Assembly: GCA_033675265.1 (NCBI GenBank) | Contig: JAUJYZ010000724.1 | Location: forward strand, 20,001-84,000 | Direction of reading: 5' to 3' | Length of the DNA: 64,000 bases | From: Actinostola sp. cb2023 | Taxonomy: Eukaryota; Cnidaria; Anthozoa; Actiniaria; Actinostolidae | Part shown: one piece after another, positions 9,672 to 18,844 of the stretch | Layout: each line of letters opens with the position of its first letter | Numbering within the stretch: position 1 is the stretch's first letter | Made by a program: the position numbers and the translations under genes | Notes under the pieces: generated by a model | What the model was told of the DNA's origin: nothing | Seen by the model: only the letters and a program-made list of their open reading frames with translations | The model's database searches: none

Positions 9672-11780
9672 CTCCTCTTGTTTCGAAAGGGTCTCCCTTT
9701 CCGTATGTTCTTTTTACAGCAATTGGTTGCTGTACATCCAGTAGTAGATATTATAATACCACGTTGGGTAGTGTTACTCCGTCTCAAAAATAAACCATTC
9801 AATGTCTGTTGTAATCGCTGGACCACGCTCTTGTCTCCGCTCAGAATTCTGGAGACTTGATTGTTAAAGTTTGCTGCAACTGAATATCTCAGAAATGATG
9901 TCGGTCACCTGTAGCGCGGTTTTTTTTCTCTTCTCAAAATCAAATTACTATTGATATATCTACAACTTATTAAAATTTAAACAATTTCATTCAATCTCTC
10001 AACGAAAAGCTAAATTTCGTGCTGCATCGGCCGGCAAGAACGACAAAACACGACAGCAGTGTTCCAGAGCTACGTTGTTCCTGTTTTGTCGACTTTTCTT
10101 GGTACGTGTTAACAACTACTGAGCTTCCGAATCAATCAAACGTCGACGAAGAAATACAGTGCATCTTGGAGGTCGGCGATGGATTGAAACTGACCGATCG
10201 GGCGACAGGTTGATTAAATTGAACTTATGATATTTACAGACCGCATACTCTCTATGGGTACAACTACTACGGTTTGTAATTACGGTGTGTAGTAATTACT
10301 GTATGTACTATTACGGTGTGTAATAAACTGTTTATTACACGACAACAAAATTAACAAAAACACTGTATTTTTTCTTAGTGCAATATAAATCGCGCGCGTA
10401 AACATCAACCAGAAACAAACCGGTTTTCAATTCTCTTTTCTGACGCCATTGCTGCTAATTTGTGATTGGTTCCTTTAAAGAGGTACCTTTCAAGTGCACA
10501 CACAACTAAAACTATTGACTAGTGCAAAATTGATGTGTACGTGAAAACAAGCAAAACCCGGTTTTTCCAAAACAAAAGCAAAAGCTACAAAATAAATATC
10601 TTATTACCTCGCTTGCTCGGTCCGTACGGGAAGTTATGGATCCTTGTTTGTCCCCGCTTTTTATGGAAAAATTATCCGTTCATAACTTCCATTACGGACC
10701 TTTGCCAGCCAAAGAACCTCGTAATATCAAGGTCTATGTCATTGCCAGTTTTCACTATAGAAAATCGCTTGGCACTTTCATGTTTGATGCTGAAGCGACC
10801 TGATGAATTGTCTAAGTCACCACTTTACAGTTATGTTGAGAACCCATGATCAATGGTTCCAAGTCGAGGTTGTCATTGAGTCAAATACAGTAAATGTTTG
10901 AAAACATCAATGCCATTGAACAGAGCCGTGAAGTGGTTTATTCTACAAAGTATCTAGTTGACCGCTCTACTAATTCTACACATGTACGCCCTTAGCTTTG
11001 ACTGAAATCTATCATTTGTTAGTAGAAACCAACTAGCATACTATCACGAATCCTGCAATCTGATTGGCTAACGTACTCACTATAGCTATCTATTGCGTGA
11101 TAGATAGTGAGTAGCGAAAAAGCCGGCGTTTTGAACAAAAACAAAGCGAAAATCAAAAAATCATAAAATGAAAGGCTATGCTAGTTGGTCTCTACTAAAA
11201 CAATTAGACTACTCGTTCTCGTTTTCTATGAGTAAAATAGTCAATTTGGCACTAGGTGCCTCGTTGACTATCGACTCATAGAAAACTCGAACTCATATAG
11301 TCTAATTGTTAATTAATGAATTGTATGAAATTAATCTGTACGATTTCCTTTACAAAGCACAACAGTTGGTCTCTTTTTTAATAATCTCGTTGTCTAATTG
11401 ATATATCGGTGCACACCACATTCAATAAAGGCAAACTAATGTGGTCCATCAAATCCACCATTTCGAGGACTCCGATATAAACATTAAATACAATTAATAT
11501 GTCTAAGATAAACATGAATGTTTGTTGACCAAGTCAAAAGGATTGTATTGTGAAGAAACTGTGCAACGACTGAAATTATTTGTATTAAAAATACATAACA
11601 ATGTTTTCTTGTTTCTTTTCATCTGTGTAAAGTTAAATAAGAAAGTTTCTTTGATAGATCACGTAGTGGTTGTGGTTGTAGAGTTGTTGGTATCAGAGGT
11701 TGTTTGAAAGGGTGATGTCGACACTTTTTCTTGTTTCTTTTCGTCTGTGCAAAGTTAAACAAGGAAGATTCTTTGAATGA
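9672..11780. repeat. Spacer duplicated at 18.85-21.0 kb
   Basis: The whole spacer is a close copy of 18845-21030: the leader near the ATG (CAGCAATTGGTTG, CCACGTTGGGTAGT), the CGACAAAACACGACAGCAGTG block, the ATTACGGTGTGTAATAA repeats, and the AGTAGAAACCAACTAGCATAC hairpin family. The 19-kb copy has about 180 bp extra (19743-19922). Short ORFs in it are shared by both copies but look non-coding. A hairpin GGTCCGTA...TACGGACC lies at about 10618-10700. Confidence 0.8.
10960..11320. repeat. Dispersed hairpin repeat (copies at 20.3 and 28.6-29.45 kb)
   Basis: Inverted arms TAGTAGAAACCAACTAGCAT (about 11022) and its partner at about 11172-11195, then a second hairpin CAATTAGACTACTCGTTCTC / TATAGTCTAATTG (11202-11312). 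The motif CCTGCAATCTGATTGGCTAA also occurs at 20.4, 28.8 and 57.9 kb. Likely a MITE family. Confidence 0.6.
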
Positions 11781-11800
11781 TCACGTAGTGATTGTGGTAG
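11580..11800. repeat. Receptor tail / 3' repeat of about 125 bp, two copies
   Basis: Unit contains TTTTCTTGTTTCTTTTCGTC, AAGTTAAACAAGAAAG, TTCTTTGATAGATCACGTAG and TGGTTGTGGTTGTA. On the minus strand it encodes and then follows the Thr/Asn-rich end of the array receptors. Copy number varies from gene to gene: two here, more at 17.4 kb. Confidence 0.7.
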
Positions 11801-12770
11801 TACAGTTATTGGTAGCGAGGTTGTCAGTTGAAGGGGTGATGGGGTTGGGAGCCGTTATATTTCGGCTGCTGTAAATGTTGATCCCTACTCGTTGATCCAG
11901 TGGATTTGTGGGCTTTTCCTTGCAACAGAAACAGACTATTTGCTTCATCTCGTCTCGAAATTCTGGAAGTTTCCATGCGTACACTACCAAGTTGACGAAA
12001 GAGTTTGAAAACAAAAGAAATGTTATTGAAAAGTTCAAGTTTACAGGCACGATACAGGAGGAGCCACAAACCTGCCAGTATAATTGCAAAGCCCCATACG
12101 GACCCGAAGAAACAATGGAAGCAACAGTGGCACAGAATAGAGTCCTGCATAGTTTCATCTGCATCTGAGTGTTCTCATTGTGCTGGAAAATCGGGAAGAA
12201 TCTTAGTTTGATGTAAATGCTGATGTAAGACACGACCATGATGATGAGCGATGAGTAAGCTACAATCAAACATAAAGCAAGGATTATGTTATCGCTTCAA
12301 GTTGACTCTTGACATCTTAAAATAACAATACTGGAAGCGGGTATGGCGCTCAGATACCACGTGGTTATTATCCCATATTTATAGTACTTTGTTTTCATGA
12401 CACGATGGCGAAATGGCTGGAAGACTGCGTATGCTCTCTCAAGAGCAATCAGAGCGAGTGTTACCAATGATTCTATCACCACTATATACCAGAATGCCAT
12501 TGCAAAGGCATCCTTAAGGCTGGCACAAGTAGCATCTGGATTTGTCTCAGATGGCTTGTATAAAATGAAGGTAATACTTGTTAAAAATGCCTGGCTTCCT
12601 ACTAACAGATCAACAATGGACAGATTGATCAGCAAGAAGCACGCCTTCCAGTGACGACGTTTTCTCACAAAGATGCACAGGCTGAGAATGTTACAAAAGA
12701 TGATGATGACAGCCTCCAGCAAGAACACGATAAACCAAAACATCTCCTCTTGTTTCGAAAGGGTCTGCAT
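11781..12770 (-). pseudogene. Class A GPCR, type I, with one in-frame TGA at ECL2/TM5
   Basis: Full-length copy from ATG 12770 (MQTLSKQEEMFWF). TM1-TM4 are intact, with NLSIVDLLVG (Ala of LxxAD is Val), Cys before TM3, ALERAYAVFQPFRHR and ECL2 RCQEST. The next codon, Leu (TTA) in relatives, is TGA at 12297-12299. The same frame continues with SDNIILALCLIV, TM5-TM7, NSFVNLVVYAWKLPEFRDE, the CFCCKEK palmitoylation-type cluster and an Asn/Thr-rich tail to 11781. This is the only lesion seen, so the copy is either a very young pseudogene or a polymorphic null allele. Sequencing error is a possible alternative. Confidence 0.85.
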
Positions 12771-12840
12771 TTCGATAAGTTCTTTTCACAGCAATTGGTT
12801 GTTGTACATCCAGTAGCAGCTATTCTAATACCACGTTGGG

Positions 12841-12948
12841 TAGTATATATGTAATTAGTTATAGCTATTGTAATGCATGCGCACTTGATCATTTTATGAA
12901 AAGTGCGGAATATAAATTAATAAATTATTAGTATTATTAGTATTAGTA
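12841..12948. mobile_element. 103-bp retroelement-like insertion, TAGTA target duplication
   Basis: All other paralogous leaders read GGGTAGTATTACTCCGTCTC. Here 103 bp are inserted after TAGTA, and TAGTA is repeated at the right end (12841-12845 and 12944-12948). The insert ends in an ATT/AGT-rich tail after AATAAATTATT, typical of a non-LTR retrotransposon or SINE 3' end. The empty site is seen directly in the paralogues. Confidence 0.6.
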
Positions 12949-13680
12949 TTACTCCGTCTCAAAATAAACCATTCAATGTGTGTTGTAATCGCTGGGCCAC
13001 GCTCTTGTCTCCGCTCTGAATTCTGGAGACTTGATTGTTAAAGTTTGCAGCAACTGAATATCTCAGAAATGATGTCGCCGTCACCTGCTGCGTTTTTTTT
13101 TCTTCTTCTCAAAATCAAATTACTATTAATCATATCTACAACTGATTAAAATTTAAACAATTTCATTTCAATCTCACACCGAAAAGCTAAATTTTGTGTT
13201 GCATCGGCCGTAAAAAGTGACAAAGCACGACAGCAGTGTTCCAGAGCTAGTACGTGAGATTCCGAATCAATCAAACGTCGATGAAGAAATAGAGCATGTT
13301 TGAGGTTGGCGATGGATTGAAACTGACGACAGGTTGATTAAGTTGAAGTAATGACATTTACAGACTTACTGTGTGTACTTACGGTGTATAATAATTACTG
13401 TATGTACAATTACGGTGCGTAATAAATCAAGAAAAACCACAATGTCAGTATTGATATATTCGGTGCGCCCCACATTCAATAACGGCAAACTAATATTGTC
13501 CAACAAATCCACCATTTCGAGGACTCTGATATAATCATTAAATACAATTAATATGTCTAAGATATACATGGATGTTTGTTCGCCAAGTCAAATGGATTGT
13601 ATTGTGAAGAAACTTTGCAACGACAGAAATTATGTATTTAAAAATGCATGACAATGTTTTCTTGTTTCTTTACGTCTGTG
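12949..13680. other. Array spacer, upstream of 12.8-kb copy, no gene
   Basis: Homologous to the other array spacers: CGCTGGGCCACGCTCTTG, TGAATATCTCAGAAATGATG, the CGACAGCAGTGTTCCAGAGC block and the TTACTGTATGTACAATTACG repeats (13370-13430). No coding sequence. Confidence 0.6.
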
Positions 13681-13840
13681 TAAAGTTAAACAAGAAAGAT
13701 TGTTTGATAAATCACGTAGGGGTTGTGGTTGTAGAGTTGTTAGTATCGGAGGTTGTTTGAAGGGGTCATGTCGACGTCACTTTTTTCTAGTTTCTTTTCG
13801 TCTGTGCAAAGTTAAACAAGAAATATTCTCTGATAAATCA
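13660..13840. repeat. Receptor tail / 3' repeat of about 125 bp, two copies
   Basis: Same unit as at 11.6 kb (TTTTCTTGTTTC, AAGTTAAACAAGAAAGATTG, ATCACGTAG). Lies directly 3' of the intact receptor at 13.8-14.8 kb, whose tail codons are the first unit of the repeat. Confidence 0.7.
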
Positions 13841-14824
13841 CGTAGTTGTTGTGGTAATACAGTTATTGGTAGTGAGGTTGTTTGAAGGGGTGATGGTGTT
13901 GGAAGCCGTTATATTTTGGCTGCTGTAAATGTTGATCCTTACTCGTTGACCCTGTGGATTTGTGGGCTTTTTCTTGCAACAGAAACAGACTATTTGCTTC
14001 ATCTCGTCTCGAAATTCTGGAAGTTTCCATGCGTACACTACCAAGTTGACGAACGAGTTTGAAAACATAAGAAATATTATTGAATAGTTCAAGTTTACAG
14101 GCACGATACAGGAAGAGCCACAAACGTGCCAGTATAATTGCAAAGCCCCAAACGGAACCGAAGAAACAATGGAAGCAACAGTGGCACAGAATAGAGTCCT
14201 GCATAGTTTCATCTGCATCTGAGTGTTCGCATTGTGCTGGAAAATCGGGAAGAATCTTAGTTTGATGTAAATGCTGGTGTAAGACACGACCATGGCGATG
14301 AGCGATGAGAAAACTATAATCAAAGCTGAAGCAAGGCTAATGTTATTCCATACAGTTGACTCTTGACATCTTAAGATAACAAGACTGGAAGAATGTATGG
14401 CGCTCATACACCACGTGGTTATTATCCCATATTTATAGTACTTTGTTTTCATGACACGATGTCGAAATGGCTTGAAGACTGCGTATGCTCTCTCAAGAGC
14501 AATCAGAGCGAGAGTCGCCAATGATTCTAACACCACTAGATTCCAGAATGCCCTTGCAAAGGCATCCTTAAGGCTGGCACAAGTAGCATCTGGATTTGTC
14601 TCAGATGGCTTGTATAAAATGAAGGTAATACTTTTTAAAAATGCCTGGCTTCCTACTAAAAGATCAGCAATGGACAGATTGATCAGCAAGAAGCACGCCT
14701 TCCAGTGACGACGTTTTCTCACAAAGATGCAGAGGCTGAGAATGTTGCAAAAGACGATGATGACAGCCTCCAGCAAGAACACGATAAACCAGAACATCTC
14801 CTCTTGTTTCGAAAGGATCTGCAT
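13838..14824 (-). CDS. Class A GPCR, type I, intact
   Basis: 328 residues, intronless, start ATG 14824 (MQILSKQEEMFWF). Class A landmarks by residue: Asn27 in TM1 (FCNIL), NLSIAD with Asp54 in TM2, Cys82 before TM3, Glu111-Arg112-Ala113 in place of DRY, Trp138 in TM4, Cys153 in ECL2 (disulfide partner of Cys82 by family rule), YTSIYIKLR at the TM5 end, no CWxP in TM6 (VPFG instead), Asn260-Leu-Val-Val-Tyr264 in place of NPxxY, PEFRDEMKQ helix 8 and CFCC near 280-283 (possible palmitoylation). The tail is Asn/Thr-rich. TM4 has SAIHSS where relatives have SAIPAS. Ligand unknown. One of the few clearly functional members of the tandem array. Confidence 0.9.
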   Translation of the reverse strand: MQILSKQEEMFWFIVFLLEAVIIVFCNILSLCIFVRKRRHWKACFLLINLSIADLLVGSQAFLKSITFILYKPSETNPDATCASLKDAFARAFWNLVVLESLATLALIALERAYAVFKPFRHRVMKTKYYKYGIITTWCMSAIHSSSLVILRCQESTVWNNISLASALIIVFSSLIAMVVSYTSIYIKLRFFPIFQHNANTQMQMKLCRTLFCATVASIVSSVPFGALQLYWHVCGSSCIVPVNLNYSIIFLMFSNSFVNLVVYAWKLPEFRDEMKQIVCFCCKKKPTNPQGQRVRINIYSSQNITASNTITPSNNLTTNNCITTTTT

Positions 14825-15935
14825 TTCGATAAGTTCTTTTCACAGCAATTGGTTGTTGTACATCCAGTAGCAGATATTCTAATACCACGTTGGGTAGTAT
14901 TACTCCGTCTCAAAATAAACCATTTAATGTGTGTTGTAATCGCTGGGCCACGCTCTTGTTCCGCTCTGAATTCTGGAGACTCGATTGTTAAAGTTTGCAG
15001 CAACTGAATATCTCAGAAATGATGTCGCCGTCACCTGCCGCGTTTTTTTTCTTCTTCTCAAAATCAAATTACTATTGATATCTACAACTTATTAAAATTT
15101 AAACAATGACATTCAATCTTTCACCGAATTGCTATATTTTGTGTTGCATCGGCCGTATAAAGTGACAAAACACGACAGCAGTGTTCCAGAGTTATACGTT
15201 GTTCCAGTTTTGTCGACTTTTCGTTGGGCGGGTGTTATCAACTAAGTCATGAGGAGCTTAGGCCAGGAAAAAAATTGTCTGCGGGAGTCCTTGGATTATG
15301 TCAACATATTGTCAGATTGATGAATGAGCGAAGTGTCCGTGTATCGGCAGGGTGTCTTATTTACTTTGTATTACACAATACCATTAGAATGCTGTGTATC
15401 AGTTTTGCGGCAGCTCCGAGTTAGAACGCAGTCGATCGTATTGAATGCTACACCGTAGAACATTAGAAACAAACGAAACAGCTTCTCTAAGCGATCAGTT
15501 CAGAAAACCATCGACGGATTTTCGAGATGTTCTGCCGGGCAAATGCCTCATTGTTATACACGAGCGTTTAGCAAACCTTTGACCTAATGAATTGACCAAA
15601 ACACCAGATAAGTATCATTGCATACTTTTATTGCCATTCAAACATATACTCAAAGTATATACGTACTGTAGTGAAATTATAGATTGATAATACGTCTTTC
15701 ACTATACCTTCTGGTCGCCAAAGAGCTAAATATTACAATATTTGACCACGCTACAAATTGCCGCCAAAATATCCGGCATAGTTTGCCGGGTCATAATGAT
15801 GTATAATATCTAATACTACCGTACATCTAAAATCTCACAGCTATTCTTGACATTCATGAGCTTGGAAACTTAATATTAGCTGGATGATTTTATGAGTTTG
15901 ATTCGAGTTCAATGTCCCCGTTGTCCAAAATAAAC
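14825..15935. other. Spacer upstream of the 14.8-kb receptor, no supported gene
   Basis: 14825-15200 is the conserved array leader (CAGCAATTGGTTG, CCACGTTGGGTAGT, ATATCTCAGAAATGATG, CGACAGCAGTG). 15230-15935 is unique to this spacer and shows no coding features. Confidence 0.55.
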
Positions 15936-16670
15936 TTATTTATAATAGATTAGTAGATCCGTAGATGTCCGTTCTACCTGGGTACTTGTATACCTGTAGA
16001 ATCGAGATACTCTACTTGGATTCAGACTTAGATATCAGAACAAAAATAATAGATTAGTAGATCCGTAGATGTCCGTTCTACCTGGGTACTTGTATACCTG
16101 TAGAATCGAGATACTCTACTTGGATTCAGCCTTAGATATCAGAACAAAAATAATAGATTAGTAGATCCGTAGATGTCCGTTCTACCTGGGTACTTGTATA
16201 CCTGTAGAATCGAGATACTCTACTTGGATTCAGCCTTAGATATCAGAACAAAAATAATAGATTAGTAGATCCGTAGATGTCCGTTCTACCTGGGTACTTG
16301 TATACCTGTAGAATCGAGATACTCTACTTGGATTCAGCCTTAGATGTCAGAACAAAAATAATAGATTAGTAGATCCGTAGATGTCCGTTCTACCTGGGTA
16401 CTTGTATACCTGTAGAATCGAGATACTCTACTTGGATTCAGCCTTAGATGTCAGAACAAAAATAATAGATTAGTAGATCCGTAGATGTCCGTTCTACCTG
16501 GGTACTTGTATACCTGTAGAATCGAGATACTCTACTTGGATTCAGCCTTAGATGTCAGAACAAAAATAATAGATTAGTAGATCCGTAGATGTCCGTTCTA
16601 CCTGGGTACTTGTATACCTGTAGAATCGAGATACTCTACTTGGTTTCAGCCTTAGATGTCAGAACAAAAA
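15936..16670. repeat. 104-bp satellite, seven head-to-tail copies
   Basis: Unit starts AATAATAGATTAGTAGATCC and contains CGTTCTACCTGGGTACTTGT, ACCTGTAGAATCGAGATACT and TTAGATGTCAGAACAAA. Copies are nearly identical, differing at a few sites such as GATATC/GATGTC and GACTTA/GCCTTA, so the expansion is recent. It is inserted in a receptor spacer. Confidence 0.95.
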
Positions 16671-17390
16671 CTTCAAATACTCCTACTTGTTATGAAATAA
16701 ACTATGCGCAAACAACTAACTTCTCTTTGTCATAAGAAGCAGTAAAATATGACAATGTTGACAGAAATAGTAAACACACTAATGAAAAAGTCACGCCTAG
16801 GACGGTGATTAGTGCTTAGACCAACATCTCAAGGTGTCGCCGAGGGTAGATTGAACCCACCCTTGGATCGAATAACGCATTTTTTTGGGAGGCCTAAGCT
16901 CGTCATGTGAGCTTCCGAATGAATCAAACGTCGATGAAGAAATAGAGCATCTTGGAGGTCGGCGATGGATTGAAACTGACGACAGCTTGATTAAATTAAA
17001 GTTATTATATTTACAGACATACACTCTAGGATAATGACAAACATCACCTATGTGTACAATTATGGTGTGTAATAATTACTGTATGTACAATTACGGTGTG
17101 TAATAATTACTGTATGTACAATTACGGTGGGTAATAAATTGTTTAATACACGACAGTAAAATTAACAAAAACACTGTCAGTATTGATATGTTCGGTGCGC
17201 CCCACATTCAATAAAGACAAACTAATATTGTCCAACAAATCCATCATTTCGAGGACTTCGATATAAACATTAAATACAATTAATATGTCTAAGATATACA
17301 TGGATGTTTGTTCACCAAGTCAAAAGGATTGTATTGTGAAGAAACTGTGCAACGACAGAAATTATGTATTTAAAAAGACATGCCAATGTT
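16671..17390. other. Array spacer resumed, with 31-bp repeats
   Basis: From about 16905 the array homology resumes (GAGCTTCCGAATGAATCAAA, ATCTTGGAGGTCGGCGATGG). 17050-17135 has about three copies of the 31-bp unit TACAATTACGGTGTGTAATA plus ATTACTGTATG. No gene. Confidence 0.6.
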
Positions 17391-17881
17391 TTCTTGTTTC
17401 TTTTCGCCTCTGTGTAAAGTTAAGCAAGAAAGATTCTTTGATAGATCACGTAGTGGTTGTTGTTGTACAGTTGTTGGTATCGGAGGTTGTTTGAAGGGTG
17501 ATGTCGACTTCACTTTTTTCTTGTTTCTTTTCGTCTGTGTAAAGTTAAATTAATAGAAAGATTCTTTGATAAATCACGTAGTGGTTGTGGTTGTAGAGTT
17601 GTTGGTATCATTGGAGGTTGTTTGAAGGGGTGATGTCGACTTCACTTTTTTCTTGTTTCTTTTCGTCTGTGCAAAGTACAGAAAAATACATGACAATTAT
17701 ATATTTTTCCTTTTCGTCTGTGTTAAGCTAAACAAGAAAGATTCTTTGATAAATCACGTAGTGGTTGTGGATCTGATGTAGAGTTGTTGGTATCGGAGGT
17801 TGTTTGAAGTGGTGATGTTGACGCTTTCTTCTTGTTTCTTTTTGTCTGTTCAAAGTTAAACAAGAAAGATTCTTTGATAAA
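17390..17881. repeat. Receptor tail / 3' repeat of about 125 bp, four copies
   Basis: Four tandem units with TTTTCTTGTTTCTTTTCGTC, AAGATTCTTTGATAAATCAC and GTTGTTGGTATCGGAGGTTG. This is the largest copy number among the array members and directly follows the stop of the 17.9-18.8 kb receptor. Confidence 0.75.
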
Positions 17882-18844
17882 TCACGTAGTGGTTGTGGCA
17901 GTACAGTTATTGGTAGTGAGGTTGTTTGAAGGGGTGATGGTGTTGGAAGCCGTTATATTTCGGCTGCTGTAAATCTTTATCCTTACTCGTTGATCACCCA
18001 GTGGATTTGTGGACTTTTCCTTGCAACAGAAACAGACTATTTGCTTCATCTCGTCTCGAAATTCTGGAAGTTTCCATGCATACACTACCAGGTTGACGAA
18101 AGAGTTTGAAAACATAAGAAATATTATTGAAAGGTTCAAATTTGCATGCACGATACAGGAGGAGCCACAAACGTGCCAGTATAATTGCAAAGCCCCAAAC
18201 GGAACCGAAGAAACAATGGAAGCAACAGTGGCACAGAATAGTGTCCTGCATAGTTTCATCTGCATCTGAGTGTTCGCATTGTGCTGGAAAATCGGGAAGA
18301 ATCTTAGTTTGATGTAAATGCTGATGTAAGACACGACAATGATAACGAGCGATGAGAAAACTACAATCAAACCTGAAACAAGGCTTATTTTATTCCTTAA
18401 AGTTGACTCTTGACATCTTAAAATAACAATATTGGAAGCGGGTATGACGCTCAGACACCACGTTGTTATTATCCCATATTTATAGTACTTTGTTTTCATG
18501 ACACGATGTCGAAATGGCTGGAAGACTGCGTATGCTCTCTCAAGAGCAATCAGAGCGAGTGTTACCAATGATTCTAACACCACTAGATTCCAGAATGCCA
18601 TTGCAAAGGCATCCTTAAGGCTTACACTAGTAGCATCTGGATTTGTCTCAGATGGTTTGAATAAAATGATGGTAATACTTGTTAAAAATGCCTGACATCC
18701 CACTAACAGATCAGCAATGGACAGATTGATCAGCAAGAAGCACGACTTCCAGTGACGACGTTTTCTTACAAAGATGCACAGGCTGAGAATGTTACAAAAG
18801 ATGATGATGACAGCCTCCAGCAAGAACACGACAAACCAGAACAT
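17882..18844 (-). CDS. Class A GPCR, type I, intact but lacking the TM3 cysteine
   Basis: 320 residues from ATG 18844 (MFWFVVFLLEAV). The start used by the 14.8-kb copy is lost here (ATG is changed, leader reads IETVSKQEE), so translation would begin at MFWF, right at TM1. Otherwise all seven TMs, NLSIADLLVG, ALERAYAVFQPFRHR, TM4 Trp, ECL2 RCQEST, NSFVNLVVYAWKLPEFRDE and CFCCKEK are present, ending in an Asn/Thr-rich tail. The residue before TM3 reads NPDATSVSL instead of NPDATCASL: the Cys expected to pair with ECL2 is Ser. This may weaken folding or ligand binding while leaving the frame open. Confidence 0.88.
   Translation of the reverse strand: MFWFVVFLLEAVIIIFCNILSLCIFVRKRRHWKSCFLLINLSIADLLVGCQAFLTSITIILFKPSETNPDATSVSLKDAFAMAFWNLVVLESLVTLALIALERAYAVFQPFRHRVMKTKYYKYGIITTWCLSVIPASNIVILRCQESTLRNKISLVSGLIVVFSSLVIIVVSYISIYIKLRFFPIFQHNANTQMQMKLCRTLFCATVASIVSSVPFGALQLYWHVCGSSCIVHANLNLSIIFLMFSNSFVNLVVYAWKLPEFRDEMKQIVCFCCKEKSTNPLGDQRVRIKIYSSRNITASNTITPSNNLTTNNCTATTTT

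Noticed and set aside
10535..10849. 104-codon ORF shared by the 10.5-kb and 19.96-kb spacers
   Set aside because: Shared only because the spacer is duplicated. It overlaps a MITE hairpin and has no protein-like features.
15936..16670. CRISPR-like array
   Set aside because: Repeats of 104 bp are directly adjacent with no spacers, in an animal genome. The same applies to the 56-bp and 100-bp satellites.
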